Source: Actinomyces bowdenii
GTDB taxonomy: Bacteria; Actinomycetota; Actinomycetes; Actinomycetales; Actinomycetaceae
Assembly (NCBI RefSeq): GCF_017592395.1
Contig: NZ_JAGFOU010000012.1
Coordinates: forward strand, 1 to 64,000
Length of the DNA: 64,000 nucleotides
Reading direction: 5' to 3'
A program made the translations under genes and the position numbers. Each line of letters begins with the position of its first letter. The stretch's first letter is position 1. The notes beneath the pieces are model-generated. The model was not told where the DNA came from and did no database searches. It saw nothing but the letters and a program-made list of their open reading frames with translations. Positions 19,400 to 28,190 of this stretch are shown one piece after another.

Positions 19400-20607
19400 G
19401 AGACCTCGGCCAGGCTCTCGCGGCTGGCCCGGCACACGCGCTCGACGTCGTCATCGGTCAGGGCCATGTGCAGGGGCAGGGTGACCTCGGTGGAGTAGAA
19501 GCCGACGGCGTTGGGAGTGGCCTCGGGGCTCATGCCGAGCCCGGCGTAGGCGCTGAGCATCGGCAGGGGCTTGTAGTGGACATTGGTGGCCACACCGTGG
19601 CGGCGCATGGCCTCGATGAAGGCGTTGCGCTCCTCGACCCCGGCCACGGGCAGGGAGGCGATGGCCAGGTGCCCGCTGGAGCGCACGCCGGGCCCCTCGT
19701 GCTCCAGCAGGTCGATGCCGATGGCCTCAAGCCGGGTGCGATAGGCCTCCACCACAGTCAGGCGCCGCTGGATCATGGACTCGTAGCGGTCCAGCTGGGA
19801 CAGGCCCAGGGCGGCCAGAACATCGGGCATATTGGCCTTGCCGCCCAGGATCTCGATGTCGTACTCCCAGGAGGCCCCGGTCATCTTGGCCAGGGCGTCC
19901 TTGGACTGCCCGTGCAGGGACAGCAGGCGGATGGAGCGCTCCAGGGCCTCCGGGTCCGTGGGCAGGCCGGTGCGCCACTGCAGCGCCCCGCCCTCGGCGG
20001 TGGTGAGGTTCTTGACCGCGTGGAAGGAGAAGGCCGTCAGATCGGCGATGGTGCCGGCACGGTCCTGCGCCAGGCGGCCGCCCAGGGAGTGGGCGCCGTC
20101 GGCGATGAGGACGGGGCGGCCCAGCTCCCCGGCCAATCCGCTGGAGGTGGCTCCCGTGGGCGGCAGGGCCTCCAGGGCGCGGGCCAGGGGGCGGGTGTCG
20201 AAGGGGATGCCGGCCAGGTCGACGGTGATGATGGCCCTGGTGCGCCCGGTGACGGCGGCCATGATGCCCTCGGCCGAGGGCAGGCAGGAGCCGGGCTCGG
20301 TGTCCACCAGGACGATGCGCGCCCCGACGCGGCTGACCACCGAGGCACTGGCGGTGTAGGTGTAGGCCGGGACGATGACCTCGTCACCGGGGCCCACGCC
20401 GCTGAGCCTCAGGGCGATCTCCAGTCCGGCGGTGGCCGAGTTGAGGACGACGGTGCCCGCGGCCCCGGTGAAGCGGGTCAGGGCCTGCTCGAAGTCGCGC
20501 CCCACCGGCCCGGAGGTGATCCAGCCCGAGCGCAGCACGGAGACGACGGCCTCGATGTCCTCCTCGGTGATGACCGGTGGGGAGAAGGGGATCATGTCGT
20601 TGCTCAT
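19396..20607 (-). CDS. DegT/DnrJ/EryC1-family sugar aminotransferase
   Basis: 403-residue PLP enzyme that aminates nucleotide-linked keto sugars. Conserved features: FSPPVITEEDIEAV and LRSGWITSGP near the N-terminus, LNSATAGLEIALR (PLP phosphate site), PAYTYTASAS, VLIADGAHSLGG, and the Schiff-base lysine in SFHAVKNLTTAEGG. ATG 20607 with GAGGA upstream begins a four-gene operon (aminotransferase, polymerase, glycosyltransferase, flippase). The CapD-like 4,6-dehydratase at 22873-24795 could supply its 4-keto sugar substrate, giving an amino-dideoxy sugar; this is inference. Confidence 0.92.
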   Translation of the reverse strand: MSNDMIPFSPPVITEEDIEAVVSVLRSGWITSGPVGRDFEQALTRFTGAAGTVVLNSATAGLEIALRLSGVGPGDEVIVPAYTYTASASVVSRVGARIVLVDTEPGSCLPSAEGIMAAVTGRTRAIITVDLAGIPFDTRPLARALEALPPTGATSSGLAGELGRPVLIADGAHSLGGRLAQDRAGTIADLTAFSFHAVKNLTTAEGGALQWRTGLPTDPEALERSIRLLSLHGQSKDALAKMTGASWEYDIEILGGKANMPDVLAALGLSQLDRYESMIQRRLTVVEAYRTRLEAIGIDLLEHEGPGVRSSGHLAIASLPVAGVEERNAFIEAMRRHGVATNVHYKPLPMLSAYAGLGMSPEATPNAVGFYSTEVTLPLHMALTDDDVERVCRASRESLAEVS

Positions 20608-20823
20608 CGCGGGTCCTCATTGTGGTGGTTGATGCTGCTGCGGGGCCGGGAGGGGACGCCGGTCGGGCACCGCCGGCGGCAGTGATGCGTGTTACGGGGT
20701 CCGGCGGTATCGATCGGGTATCTGCGAACCCCGCCGCGCCGAGCGCGCCGTAGTCTTGCCCCAGCGTCCATGGGGCCGGTTGGCGAGCCCTGGACACATG
20801 CGTCAAGAAGGACACAGTCGACC
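20608..20823. promoter_or_regulatory. divergent region ahead of the aminotransferase operon
   Basis: About 215 bp between the minus-strand operon start and the plus-strand small ORF at 20824. Promoters for both are expected. TAGTCT at 20751-20756 is a weak plus-strand -10 candidate; no matching -35 is evident. Confidence 0.3.
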
Positions 20824-20925
20824 ATGAGAGAACAGGCACTCCCCTCCACCCTCAGCGCGCCTCGTGCCCGCGGGACGGCCCGCACCGCCCTGGCGGGCGC
20901 GGCGGTACACGAGGTCCTGCGGTGA
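20824..20925 (+). CDS. small ORF (33 aa) coupled to the downstream gene
   Basis: ATG 20824 encodes a 33-residue Arg/Ala-rich peptide (MREQALPSTLSAPR...) whose stop overlaps the start codon of the next gene (GTGA at 20922-20925). GAAGGA at 20807-20812 is a plausible but distant ribosome binding site. I do not recognise the peptide. It may be a leader that couples translation, or chance; the overlap is the only positive evidence. Confidence 0.3.
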   Translation: MREQALPSTLSAPRARGTARTALAGAAVHEVLR

Positions 20926-21455
20926 GGGTCTTCCCCGTGCGCTCCGCGGCTCGGGTGCGCCCCGGTGCGGATGCCGACCTGCGTCTCGACCCGCGTCCCG
21001 CCCCGCCGCCGGCTCCCGGCAGGCCGCTGCGCAGGGCCGAGCGGACCTTCAACGTGCTGGCCATCGGCGTCGGCGATCAGCGCTGCGCGGCGCATCCTGC
21101 CATGGACGCCCTCATGGAGGCGGCCCAGACGCTGCGGATGCTCGGTGTTGATGTGCGCATCCGCACCAGCGCGACCATTGCCGAGGGCTCCTGGCAGGAG
21201 CTGCTGGGCTGGGCGAGGGTCCTTGTCATCGTCAGTGGCGGCCAGGACGGCGAGGCCGGCCCCAGTGCCATGGACCTGGCGATGGGCGTGAGCCAGGACG
21301 TGATCGTCTGCGACCCCCAGGTCGCCCAGCGCACCGTGCTGCGGATGAAGGGGGAGCGCCGCATCGACGTGCTGGACCGGGTCGATGCCACGAGCATCGC
21401 CCTGTGCTGGCTGGAGACGGGGGCCGGGGACCGGCCCGAGCCTCACGGCCAGTGA
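20922..21455 (+). CDS. hypothetical Rossmann-like protein in the polysaccharide locus
   Basis: 177 residues; not recognised. After about 40 Pro/Arg-rich residues, the segment 43-165 alternates hydrophobic strands with helices (FNVLAIGVGD, VRIRTSATIAE, ARVLVIVSGGQDG, VSQDVIVCDPQ, SIALCWLE), suggesting a Rossmann-like fold with a possible nucleotide loop SGGQDGE. No signal peptide or membrane segment. GTG 20922 overlaps the preceding small ORF. It converges on the chain-length gene and is the only plus-strand gene between two minus-strand glycopolymer operons. Confidence 0.55.
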   Translation: MRVFPVRSAARVRPGADADLRLDPRPAPPPAPGRPLRRAERTFNVLAIGVGDQRCAAHPAMDALMEAAQTLRMLGVDVRIRTSATIAEGSWQELLGWARVLVIVSGGQDGEAGPSAMDLAMGVSQDVIVCDPQVAQRTVLRMKGERRIDVLDRVDATSIALCWLETGAGDRPEPHGQ

Positions 21456-21504
21456 GGCGGGGCGCCCGGGCGGGGCGGCGGGACTCAGGGACCGGCCTTC
21501 CACC

Positions 21505-22821
21505 TCAGGCCGCCTCGTTGAAATCCCCGTAGCGCAGGCGGTCCAGCGCGGAGGAGGGGGTGTTGTTCAGGACGACGCCGCTGAGCTCGCCGTGGCCCTC
21601 GCCTGCCTCCTGGTCCGCCTGGGAGCCCAGCGCCTCGACGGCGTGGGCCAGCTGGTCGGCGGTCGTGCGCTTGAACATGGCGACCACGACGATGCGCTCG
21701 ACCAGTCGCGAGAGGATGAGCCCCTCGGCGCCCGGGTGCAGGGCGGGCCCGGCGATGATGACGCAGCGGTCCCGCGACAGGATCGCCAGGGCCTCCTGCA
21801 TCCGCGGCGAGGCCAGGAAGGCGGCAGGATCCGAGGCGTGGCCCGCCTTCATCACCAGCAGCCCGGGGACCCCGGAGGGGGAGACCGCCTCGTTGAGGCG
21901 CATGGATCCCGAGAGGACCTCGGCCAGGCCGGCCTCCGAGGAGCGGTGATCGCCGCTGCTCATCCGGGCATCGACCAGGACGGTCTGCTGGCCGGCCAGG
22001 GCGGTGGCGCGCGCCAGGTCGGAGGCGACCCTCCAGGCCCCGCCCTCGCCGGCGGCCGAGGCCACCAGCACCGTGCGGGCGGGCACCCGGCCGCCCCCGG
22101 TGTAGAGGACCACCTCGCGGATGCGGCGCAGGACGCCGTCGTTGCGCGGCCCGCCGCGATCGCTCAGGGCGCCCAGGGCAGTGGCGCCACTGGCCCGGGA
22201 GGCCTCCTCCAGGCTCTGGATGCGAGTGTCCATGACCGCGGCGCAGAAGGCGATGATCAGTCCGATGATCAGTCCGCCCGCGGCCCCGATCCCCAGGTAC
22301 TTCACCGCCGAGGGGCTGGCGGAGACCCCCGACAGGGCCGCTGAGGACAGCGGCACGACGGTGACGGGGGAGGTCTCGCCCTCCAACCCCCTGATACGGG
22401 TGGCGGCGTGGGCGATGACGGCGTCCGCGATGTCGATGGCCTCCTGCTCGGATCCGGCGGTGGCGGTGACATTGATGGTGACGGAGCCGGTGACGTTGTC
22501 GGCGGTGAGGTTGGAGGCCAGCTCATTGGGCGACATGTCGAGCCCCAGGTCGGTGATGACGTCCTGGGCCAGTGTGGTGGAGGTGAAGACCGGAACGAAG
22601 GCAGTGGCCTTCTTCTCCGCCAGGGTCGCCGCATTGGAGTAGGTCGTCGCCATGGTGTCGGCGCTGCCCACGGACACCGACACGTAGGCTCCGGCGCTGG
22701 CCGTGTAGCTGGTCGGGGTCATGAGGAACAGCCCCGTGGCCACCAGCACCCCGATCGTGGGCCAGGCGATGATGGTCCCGATGCGTCGGCGCGCCAGCGC
22801 CAGAAGATCCCACAGTTCCAT
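21505..22821 (-). CDS. Wzz/CapA-CapB-like chain-length protein with degenerate kinase domain
   Basis: 438 residues with the layout of an actinobacterial co-polymerase fused to a BY-kinase-like domain. An N-terminal Wzz domain has a membrane segment (about 17-34) and a second near 170-192. A cytoplasmic P-loop-like domain covers about 235-420. Where BY-kinases have a GEGKST Walker A, this protein has SAAGEGGAWR, so the phosphate-binding lysine and Ser/Thr are missing. Walker A' is reduced to VLVDARMSSG and there is no C-terminal tyrosine cluster. Probably a scaffold that sets polymer length. It follows the CapD-like gene by about 50 bp on the same strand. Confidence 0.8.
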   Translation of the reverse strand: MELWDLLALARRRIGTIIAWPTIGVLVATGLFLMTPTSYTASAGAYVSVSVGSADTMATTYSNAATLAEKKATAFVPVFTSTTLAQDVITDLGLDMSPNELASNLTADNVTGSVTINVTATAGSEQEAIDIADAVIAHAATRIRGLEGETSPVTVVPLSSAALSGVSASPSAVKYLGIGAAGGLIIGLIIAFCAAVMDTRIQSLEEASRASGATALGALSDRGGPRNDGVLRRIREVVLYTGGGRVPARTVLVASAAGEGGAWRVASDLARATALAGQQTVLVDARMSSGDHRSSEAGLAEVLSGSMRLNEAVSPSGVPGLLVMKAGHASDPAAFLASPRMQEALAILSRDRCVIIAGPALHPGAEGLILSRLVERIVVVAMFKRTTADQLAHAVEALGSQADQEAGEGHGELSGVVLNNTPSSALDRLRYGDFNEAA

Positions 22822-22872
22822 GGTCTGAGTCGGTGTCCTGTCTGTGTCGGGTTCAGTGCTTCCTCGTGGGTC

Positions 22873-24795
22873 TCACAGTGCCCCGCCCCGCTGGGAGACC
22901 GCTATATGCCGCTGGGCGTCCTGCGCCGTCCCACCGACCTGCTCATCGGCGTGCTTGTCGCTCGTGGTGCTCTTGAGATGCTCACAGGCCTCGGCGTGCT
23001 CGCCGCGCTCGGGATGCAGGGTCCGGCCGTGCATGGCCCAGTCGTGGGCGGTCTCGATGCTCTCGGGCATGAGCGGATCGACCTGCACGTGGCTGATGAG
23101 CGGATGGAAGGGCCGCTGGCCGTCCTCGCCGGTGGCGATGAGGTCCTCGGAGATCTTCTCCCCGGGGCGCAGGCCCGTGAACTCGATCGGGATGTCGCGA
23201 CCGGACTGGGCGATGAGGCGCTGGGCGACGTCGAGGATGCGCACCGGCTCGCCCATATCCAGCACCATGGTGTCCCCGGGGCGCCCGATGGCGCCGGCCT
23301 GGAGGACCAGCTGGCAGGCCTCAGGGATGGTCATGAAGTAGCGCTGGACCTTGGGATCGGTGACGGTCACCGGGCCGCCGCTGTCGATCTGGTGCTTGAA
23401 GGTCCACAGCATGGAGCCGCGGGAGCCCAGGACGTTGCCGAAGCGCACCGACACGAAGCGCAGGCCGCGCTCCAGGGCCAGCCCGGTGGTCATCTGCTCG
23501 GCCAGGTGCTTGGTACGCCCCAGCACAGAGGTGGGATCGGCCGCCTTGTCGGTGGAGACGTTGACCAGCGTGGAGACGGCGAACTCCTCGGAGAGCTCCA
23601 GGACGTTCTTGGAGCCCTGGACGTTGGTCTTCCAGCCCTCATCGGGGTACTGCTCCAGCAGGGGCAGGTGCTTGAGGGCGGCGGCGTGGAAGACGACCTC
23701 GGGGCGGTGCTCCTGGAAGACCTCGCGCAGCGCGTCCTTGTCCCGGATGTCGCACAGGACCATGTCACGGCTGTCGAGCAGTCCCTGGTTGTAGATGCCC
23801 AGCTGGATGGAGTGCAGCGCCGACTCGTCGCGGTCCAGCAGGACCAGGTCGCGCGGACCCAGGCGGTGGAGCTGACGGGCGATCTCCGAGCCGATGGAGC
23901 CCCCGGCGCCGGTGACGAGGACCGACCTGCCGGAGATGTACTCGCTGATCCGCGACAGGTCGGTGTGGATCTCGCGGCGCCCGAGCACATCGGCCAGGTC
24001 GATGTCCTTGATGTCGGAGAACTGCAGACGGCGCCGCGCGATCTCGCGGACCGGCACGATCGTCATGGTCTTGATGCCGTGGCGGGCGCAGTCCTCGGTG
24101 ATCTGCTTGAGGCGGTCATTGGGCATGTCGGCGATCGCGATGATGACGGTGCGGACCCGGTGGGCCTCGCAGCACTCGATGAGGCTGTCGATGGTGCCCA
24201 GGACAGGGACGCCGCTCAGGCGCAGGCGCTTCTTGGACTCGTCGTCGTCCACCAGGCCCACGGGCAGGAAGGGGGAGGCGGCGTCGTTCTTGGTGAGGCG
24301 GACGATCTGGTGGCCCACCTCGCCGGCGCCGATGATGATGATGCGGTCCTTGTCGTGGGCTCCCCGCTGGTAGTCGCGCGCCTTGCGGTAGGCGCGGGCG
24401 GCGCGGAAGGCGAAGCGCAGGAGCAGCGCGATGACCAGGCTGAGCACCGGGATGAGGGTCGTGGCCAGGGCGGAGACGGACCTGCCGGTGGAGGCCGACC
24501 AGGCGGCCACGGCAAGGAAGCCGGCCAGCGCCGCGATCGCGTACTGGCATGCCAGCACCGAGACCTCCTCGAAGGAGGCGGTGTGGAAGCGCCTGCGGTA
24601 GGTCAGCAGGACCAGGGTGCCCAGGATGAGATTCGTCGCTATGGCGACGCCCAGGAAGACGGCGAAGCCCTGGACGGGGGCCGGCTGCTCGTGGCTGCCC
24701 AGGGCCAGGACCATGACTCCGGCCAGGAGCCAGCCCAGGGTGTCGGTTGTGAGTGCAACCGCGGCCTTTCGATTACTGATCCTCATCTGCTGCAT
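22873..24795 (-). CDS. CapD/PglF-like membrane nucleotide-sugar 4,6-dehydratase
   Basis: 640 residues in the PglF/WbpM/CapD arrangement. Four N-terminal membrane segments (about 10-110) are followed by a CoA-binding-like Rossmann domain (IIIIGAGEVGHQIV, about 130) and a C-terminal SDR domain (VLVTGAGGSIGSEIARQL, about 275; HAAALKHLPLLE; STDKAADPTSVLGRTK). These enzymes dehydrate UDP-GlcNAc to a 4-keto-6-deoxy sugar. Membrane family members have Met at the position replaced here by Leu in TSVLGRTK. ATG 24795 (MQQMRISN) is used; ATG 24786 is an alternative. It can feed the DegT-type aminotransferase. Confidence 0.88.
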   Translation of the reverse strand: MQQMRISNRKAAVALTTDTLGWLLAGVMVLALGSHEQPAPVQGFAVFLGVAIATNLILGTLVLLTYRRRFHTASFEEVSVLACQYAIAALAGFLAVAAWSASTGRSVSALATTLIPVLSLVIALLLRFAFRAARAYRKARDYQRGAHDKDRIIIIGAGEVGHQIVRLTKNDAASPFLPVGLVDDDESKKRLRLSGVPVLGTIDSLIECCEAHRVRTVIIAIADMPNDRLKQITEDCARHGIKTMTIVPVREIARRRLQFSDIKDIDLADVLGRREIHTDLSRISEYISGRSVLVTGAGGSIGSEIARQLHRLGPRDLVLLDRDESALHSIQLGIYNQGLLDSRDMVLCDIRDKDALREVFQEHRPEVVFHAAALKHLPLLEQYPDEGWKTNVQGSKNVLELSEEFAVSTLVNVSTDKAADPTSVLGRTKHLAEQMTTGLALERGLRFVSVRFGNVLGSRGSMLWTFKHQIDSGGPVTVTDPKVQRYFMTIPEACQLVLQAGAIGRPGDTMVLDMGEPVRILDVAQRLIAQSGRDIPIEFTGLRPGEKISEDLIATGEDGQRPFHPLISHVQVDPLMPESIETAHDWAMHGRTLHPERGEHAEACEHLKSTTSDKHADEQVGGTAQDAQRHIAVSQRGGAL

Positions 24796-25686
24796 GCTCG
24801 CTTTCGGCTCTCAGGTCGCCCGATGGCGCTCTGTGATGCGCCCTGACACCACGGTGGCGCGCGACGAGGGAGTCGGTGGTCGATGCTCAATGCGGTTGCG
24901 CGCCGCTAGGGAGTTGGGCAATAACACCACTATAACTATGACACATCCTTTGAGGATCCTGGTGGACCTCTTGATGAGGGGATTGACATAGGAGCGTGCT
25001 GTGCGGAGCATGTGCCGGCCCCGGTCCGTGCGGCGTGCGCCGGGCCGATGCGGGCCCCGCATGATGGGGTCTCCACGGTTATCCTCCGCACGTGACTTTC
25101 CTCTAAGCATGCACCCCTGGGTGATAACCAACAAAAGCCTGTGCATTTCCTTGTGCTCATCGTGTGGAGCGTCCTTGGCGGGTGCTGCCGGTTGGCGGGC
25201 GGGGGCCTGGCGGGTGGATCGCCTGCGTGCCACCCTCGCACGCGATGCCGCGGTTCTCCGCATGTCTCCTGCCGTCGTGCCGTCCTGGAGCGGGGCTCGG
25301 ACAGGGGGTGGTTATGCTGTTGGTGAACCTTCATGGGGGCGGAGGAGTTTCCCTGATTGCTTTAAGGTGGATGTCAGGGTTTATTCAAGTTTTGTGGCTT
25401 TCCCCGATTCTCGATGCGCTTTTGATCTTATCATCACAGTTACTGCCGCAGGGGCGGTGTTGGGGCTTGTGATGTGCCATGAGCGCGATAGGGGTGAATG
25501 TGTCTGTTATGCTCAATCATCTTGATGGGAATCACACCTGTTGACTGGCGTGCCAGCGCGCGCAAGGCCACCGGAGTTTGATTCCAGTCACGCCCTGGTG
25601 GCACCCCCGGCATGCCTCCCTCGCCGCCCGGATGGGACTTCCGTGAAATGACATGCCTGTCATTCGGGTGACATGAGCCCAAGGTC
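24796..25686. other. long gene-poor, lower-GC intergenic region
   Basis: About 890 bp without a convincing gene between two minus-strand transcripts. GC drops noticeably in 24920-24960, 25085-25160 and 25330-25530. Open frames exist, for example a hydrophobic one from ATG 25314 to 25472, but they lack ribosome sites and recognisable motifs. A TATAGT on the minus strand near 24930 could be the -10 of the CapD operon. The perfect hairpin ATGACA-TGCC-TGTCAT lies at 25648-25663. Possibly promoters plus remnants of a lost gene. Confidence 0.4.
25648..25663. repeat. short perfect inverted repeat behind the GT operon
   Basis: ATGACA (25648-25653) and TGTCAT (25658-25663) flank TGCC; a further TGACAT follows at 25669. 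AT-rich for this genome. It sits just past the stop of the glycosyltransferase at 25687, so it may be an operator or part of a 3' structure. Confidence 0.35.
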
Positions 25687-26952
25687 CTACGAGGGGTTCT
25701 CGGGGAAGAGCCCGTTGAGCTCGGAGGCGAAGCCCGTGTACAGCCTGGTGGCCTCGCAGCGCTCCTCCCAGGTGCGGCGCGCCCCGCGGCGCAGCTCGGC
25801 GTACTCCGCCTCGCTCATCGAGCCCACCCTCTCCACGGCGGCCAGGACCTGGGGGGCCGTGGGGTTGGGGGGCAGCAGGATGCCGTTGACCCCGGTGGAC
25901 ACGAGCTCACTGGTGCCGCCCACATCGGTGGCGATGACGGGCATGCCGGTGGACATCGCCTCCATGATCGATACTGGCACCCCCTCCGAGGAGCTGACAT
26001 TGACCAGGACGTGGCGGGCCTGCCTCACATAGCTCTCCACCAGGTCGGTGTTGCTGACGAAGCCGTGCAGCCGCAGCTGGACGGGGCAGGAGGGCGCATC
26101 CAGCAGCTCGGCGGCCCGGGCCTCCAGCTCCTTGCGCAGGGGGCCCTCGCCGAAGTGCTCCCACTCGATGGGCAGGCGCGAGGCGGCCAGTGCCTCCAGG
26201 AGCAGGCCGAGGCGCTTGACCTCGGTGATCGTCGAGCAGCTGACGACGCGCAGGGGCGAGCGCTCGGGCCAGCGCGGGGTGGTCCCGTGGTCGGTGGTCC
26301 CCAGCCTGGCGACCACGGTCTTGTCCCGCGACTGCGGGAAGCGCGTGGCCAGGTAGTCGCGCCCGTGGTCGGCGATGCAGTAGATCCGCTCCAGGTTCTC
26401 GATCGTGTGCTCGCGCAGGGGGAGGTATCCGGTGGGGGCCAGCTCCTCATAGAGGTCGGCGCGGTGCGCCCGGGCCACGGAGGTGGAGCGGGGGAAGCGG
26501 CGGCCCAGGAGCCAGGCCAGGTAGGGCTGGTAGTTGAAGCGGTAGGAGTAGAAGACCACGGAGTCCTCGGCGCGGGCTCCCGCCCGTTCCAGGAGGCGCC
26601 GGCAGGCCCTGGCCTCGTGGTGGGTGCGGCTGAGGAAGACGAAGAGGGTGACGACGCGCGAGGGGCGCAGCCGCCCGTCACGGGCCAGCCTGCGCAGCTC
26701 CCGGTACAGATTGGGGTCCAGCAGGGCTCGCGCCGAGGCCAGCAGGTAGAACAGGCGGGAGCGGAAGGCGATGGGGTGGGCCCTCATGGAGGGGTGCGGC
26801 AGGGAGCGCCGGGAGCGGCGCTGATCGGCGCGCACCGACAGGGACATGATGTCCACCTCGTCGATGTCGCCGAGATACTCCAGCTCGGTCTCCAGGAAGG
26901 TCTCCCAGGTGCCGTAGGGGAAGGCATTGGCGAGAAGGACCAGGCGCCTCAT
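25687..26952 (-). CDS. glycosyltransferase, GT4-like
   Basis: 421-residue GT-B enzyme. The N-terminal part begins MRRLVLLANAFPYGTWETFLE. The C-terminal donor-binding domain shows VSCSTITEVKRLGLLLEAL, LHGFVSNTDLVESY, SSSEGVPVSIMEAMSTGMPVIATDVGGTSELV in pieces at about residues 225-350, with the acidic EGVPVSIMEAM motif of GT4. ATG 26952 overlaps the preceding gene's stop as ATGA. Last gene of the operon starting at 30135. Probably adds a sugar to the repeat unit begun by the initiating transferase; donor unknown. Confidence 0.87.
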   Translation of the reverse strand: MRRLVLLANAFPYGTWETFLETELEYLGDIDEVDIMSLSVRADQRRSRRSLPHPSMRAHPIAFRSRLFYLLASARALLDPNLYRELRRLARDGRLRPSRVVTLFVFLSRTHHEARACRRLLERAGARAEDSVVFYSYRFNYQPYLAWLLGRRFPRSTSVARAHRADLYEELAPTGYLPLREHTIENLERIYCIADHGRDYLATRFPQSRDKTVVARLGTTDHGTTPRWPERSPLRVVSCSTITEVKRLGLLLEALAASRLPIEWEHFGEGPLRKELEARAAELLDAPSCPVQLRLHGFVSNTDLVESYVRQARHVLVNVSSSEGVPVSIMEAMSTGMPVIATDVGGTSELVSTGVNGILLPPNPTAPQVLAAVERVGSMSEAEYAELRRGARRTWEERCEATRLYTGFASELNGLFPENPS

Positions 26953-28190
26953 GCCCCTGGCACCCCGCTCATCTCCAGGCGCACGGCGCTGCCGAGCCCC
27001 TCGGCGCGCCGGCGGCACTCCTGGAGGCTCTCACCGCGCACCACCACCTGGCCGATGCAGTCGTTGGAGGAGGAGAACCCCTCCATCGTCTCGCCGACGG
27101 ACTTGAAGACCTGGAGGTCGGTGGCCCACTCGGGCAGCTCCCGGGGGGCCTGGACCGAGGCGATCGTGCCGCGGGCCTCGGGGTCGATGAGCATGAGGGC
27201 CAGGGCCGCTCCGGGCCAGGGGGAGGCCGACTGCCAGGTCTGCCGGACCTCCAGGTCCAGGGCCTCGCGGGCCACCATCTCGTAGTAGTCCAGCCCGTAG
27301 ACGGTGCTCATGAGCTCGGGCAGCCCGTTGGCCCCGGCGCGCCCGGTCAGCTCGATGACGTGGACGATGCCCCGGCTCTCCATGAGGTCGACGTTGATCG
27401 CGCAGTCGCGCAGGCCCAGGGCGCGGATCGCATCGGCGATGACCCGGCGGGCCTGCTCGCGCAGCGCGGGGTCGGCATCCATGGGCACGTGGTGGCCCAC
27501 GGGCACCGGGACCGGCCCGGTGGCCAGGTCGTCCCCGTGGACGGTGATGTGGAGGATCCCGCCGTCGTGCATGAGGGCCTGGGCGCCGAACTCGCGGCCC
27601 TCCAGGAAGCGCTCGACGATGACCCTCCCGCCGCGGCTCAGCTCCGCGGCGCGGGTGAAGGCCTCCTGCGCCTCCTGGGCGGTGTCGACCATGAACACCC
27701 CGCTGGAGCCCTGCAGGTCGGTGGCCTTGACCACGGCGGGCAGGCCGGTGCGCTCCAGGGCGGCGGGCACCTCCTGGGCCGAGGCGACCGGGACGTAGAC
27801 GGCGGTGGGCACGCCGGCCTCCTCCAGGCGCTGCTTCATCTCCAGCTTGTCGAAGCACAGCCGCGCGGTGGACCGGCTCAGGCCCCGCAGCCTCAGGGCG
27901 TCGACGACGGCGCCCAGCGCCTCCAGCCCGGTGTCCAGGCAACTGGTGGCCACGGCGTCGACCCGGGCGTCCCTGGCCGCCCGCACGACGGCGTCGACAT
28001 CCAGGATATCGACCTCCGCCACCTCGTCGGCCAGCGCCAGCCCGGGCAGGTGCGGCTGGGGCAGGGTGGCCACCACGGCGGTGGCCCCCAGGCGCTTGGC
28101 GGCGCGGATGAGGCCGACCTGGCCGCGGCCCGCGCCGATAATGAGGATGCGGCGCCCTGCTGCGGGCCCCTGCCGGTGCTGGGTGCTCAT
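26949..28190 (-). CDS. ATP-grasp ligase-like protein, first of tandem pair (3' gene)
   Basis: 413 residues with pre-ATP-grasp, ATP-grasp and C-terminal regions. Start ILIIGAGRGQVGLIRAAK resembles PurK/CarB-type N-domains. The ATP-grasp fold spans about 115-305: FDKLEMKQRLEEAGVPT, PAVVKATDLQGSSGVF (ATP lysine and Gly-rich loop), VIVERFLEGREFG, and the metal-binding VIELTGRAGANGLPEL. Such enzymes form amide or thioester bonds via acyl-phosphates. ATG 28190 overlaps the preceding stop as ATGA. In a polysaccharide operon it may attach an amino acid or similar acid to a sugar amine; substrate unknown. Confidence 0.82.
   Translation of the reverse strand: MSTQHRQGPAAGRRILIIGAGRGQVGLIRAAKRLGATAVVATLPQPHLPGLALADEVAEVDILDVDAVVRAARDARVDAVATSCLDTGLEALGAVVDALRLRGLSRSTARLCFDKLEMKQRLEEAGVPTAVYVPVASAQEVPAALERTGLPAVVKATDLQGSSGVFMVDTAQEAQEAFTRAAELSRGGRVIVERFLEGREFGAQALMHDGGILHITVHGDDLATGPVPVPVGHHVPMDADPALREQARRVIADAIRALGLRDCAINVDLMESRGIVHVIELTGRAGANGLPELMSTVYGLDYYEMVAREALDLEVRQTWQSASPWPGAALALMLIDPEARGTIASVQAPRELPEWATDLQVFKSVGETMEGFSSSNDCIGQVVVRGESLQECRRRAEGLGSAVRLEMSGVPGA

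Noticed and set aside
22408-24846. Very long plus-strand open frame (about 810 codons) opposite the CapD-like gene
   Set aside because: Gly/Asp/His-rich translation without motifs; an antisense effect of high GC3 in a clear minus-strand gene.
25001-25525. 174-codon plus-strand frame in the low-GC gap
   Set aside because: No ribosome site, irregular codon use, no recognisable motif.
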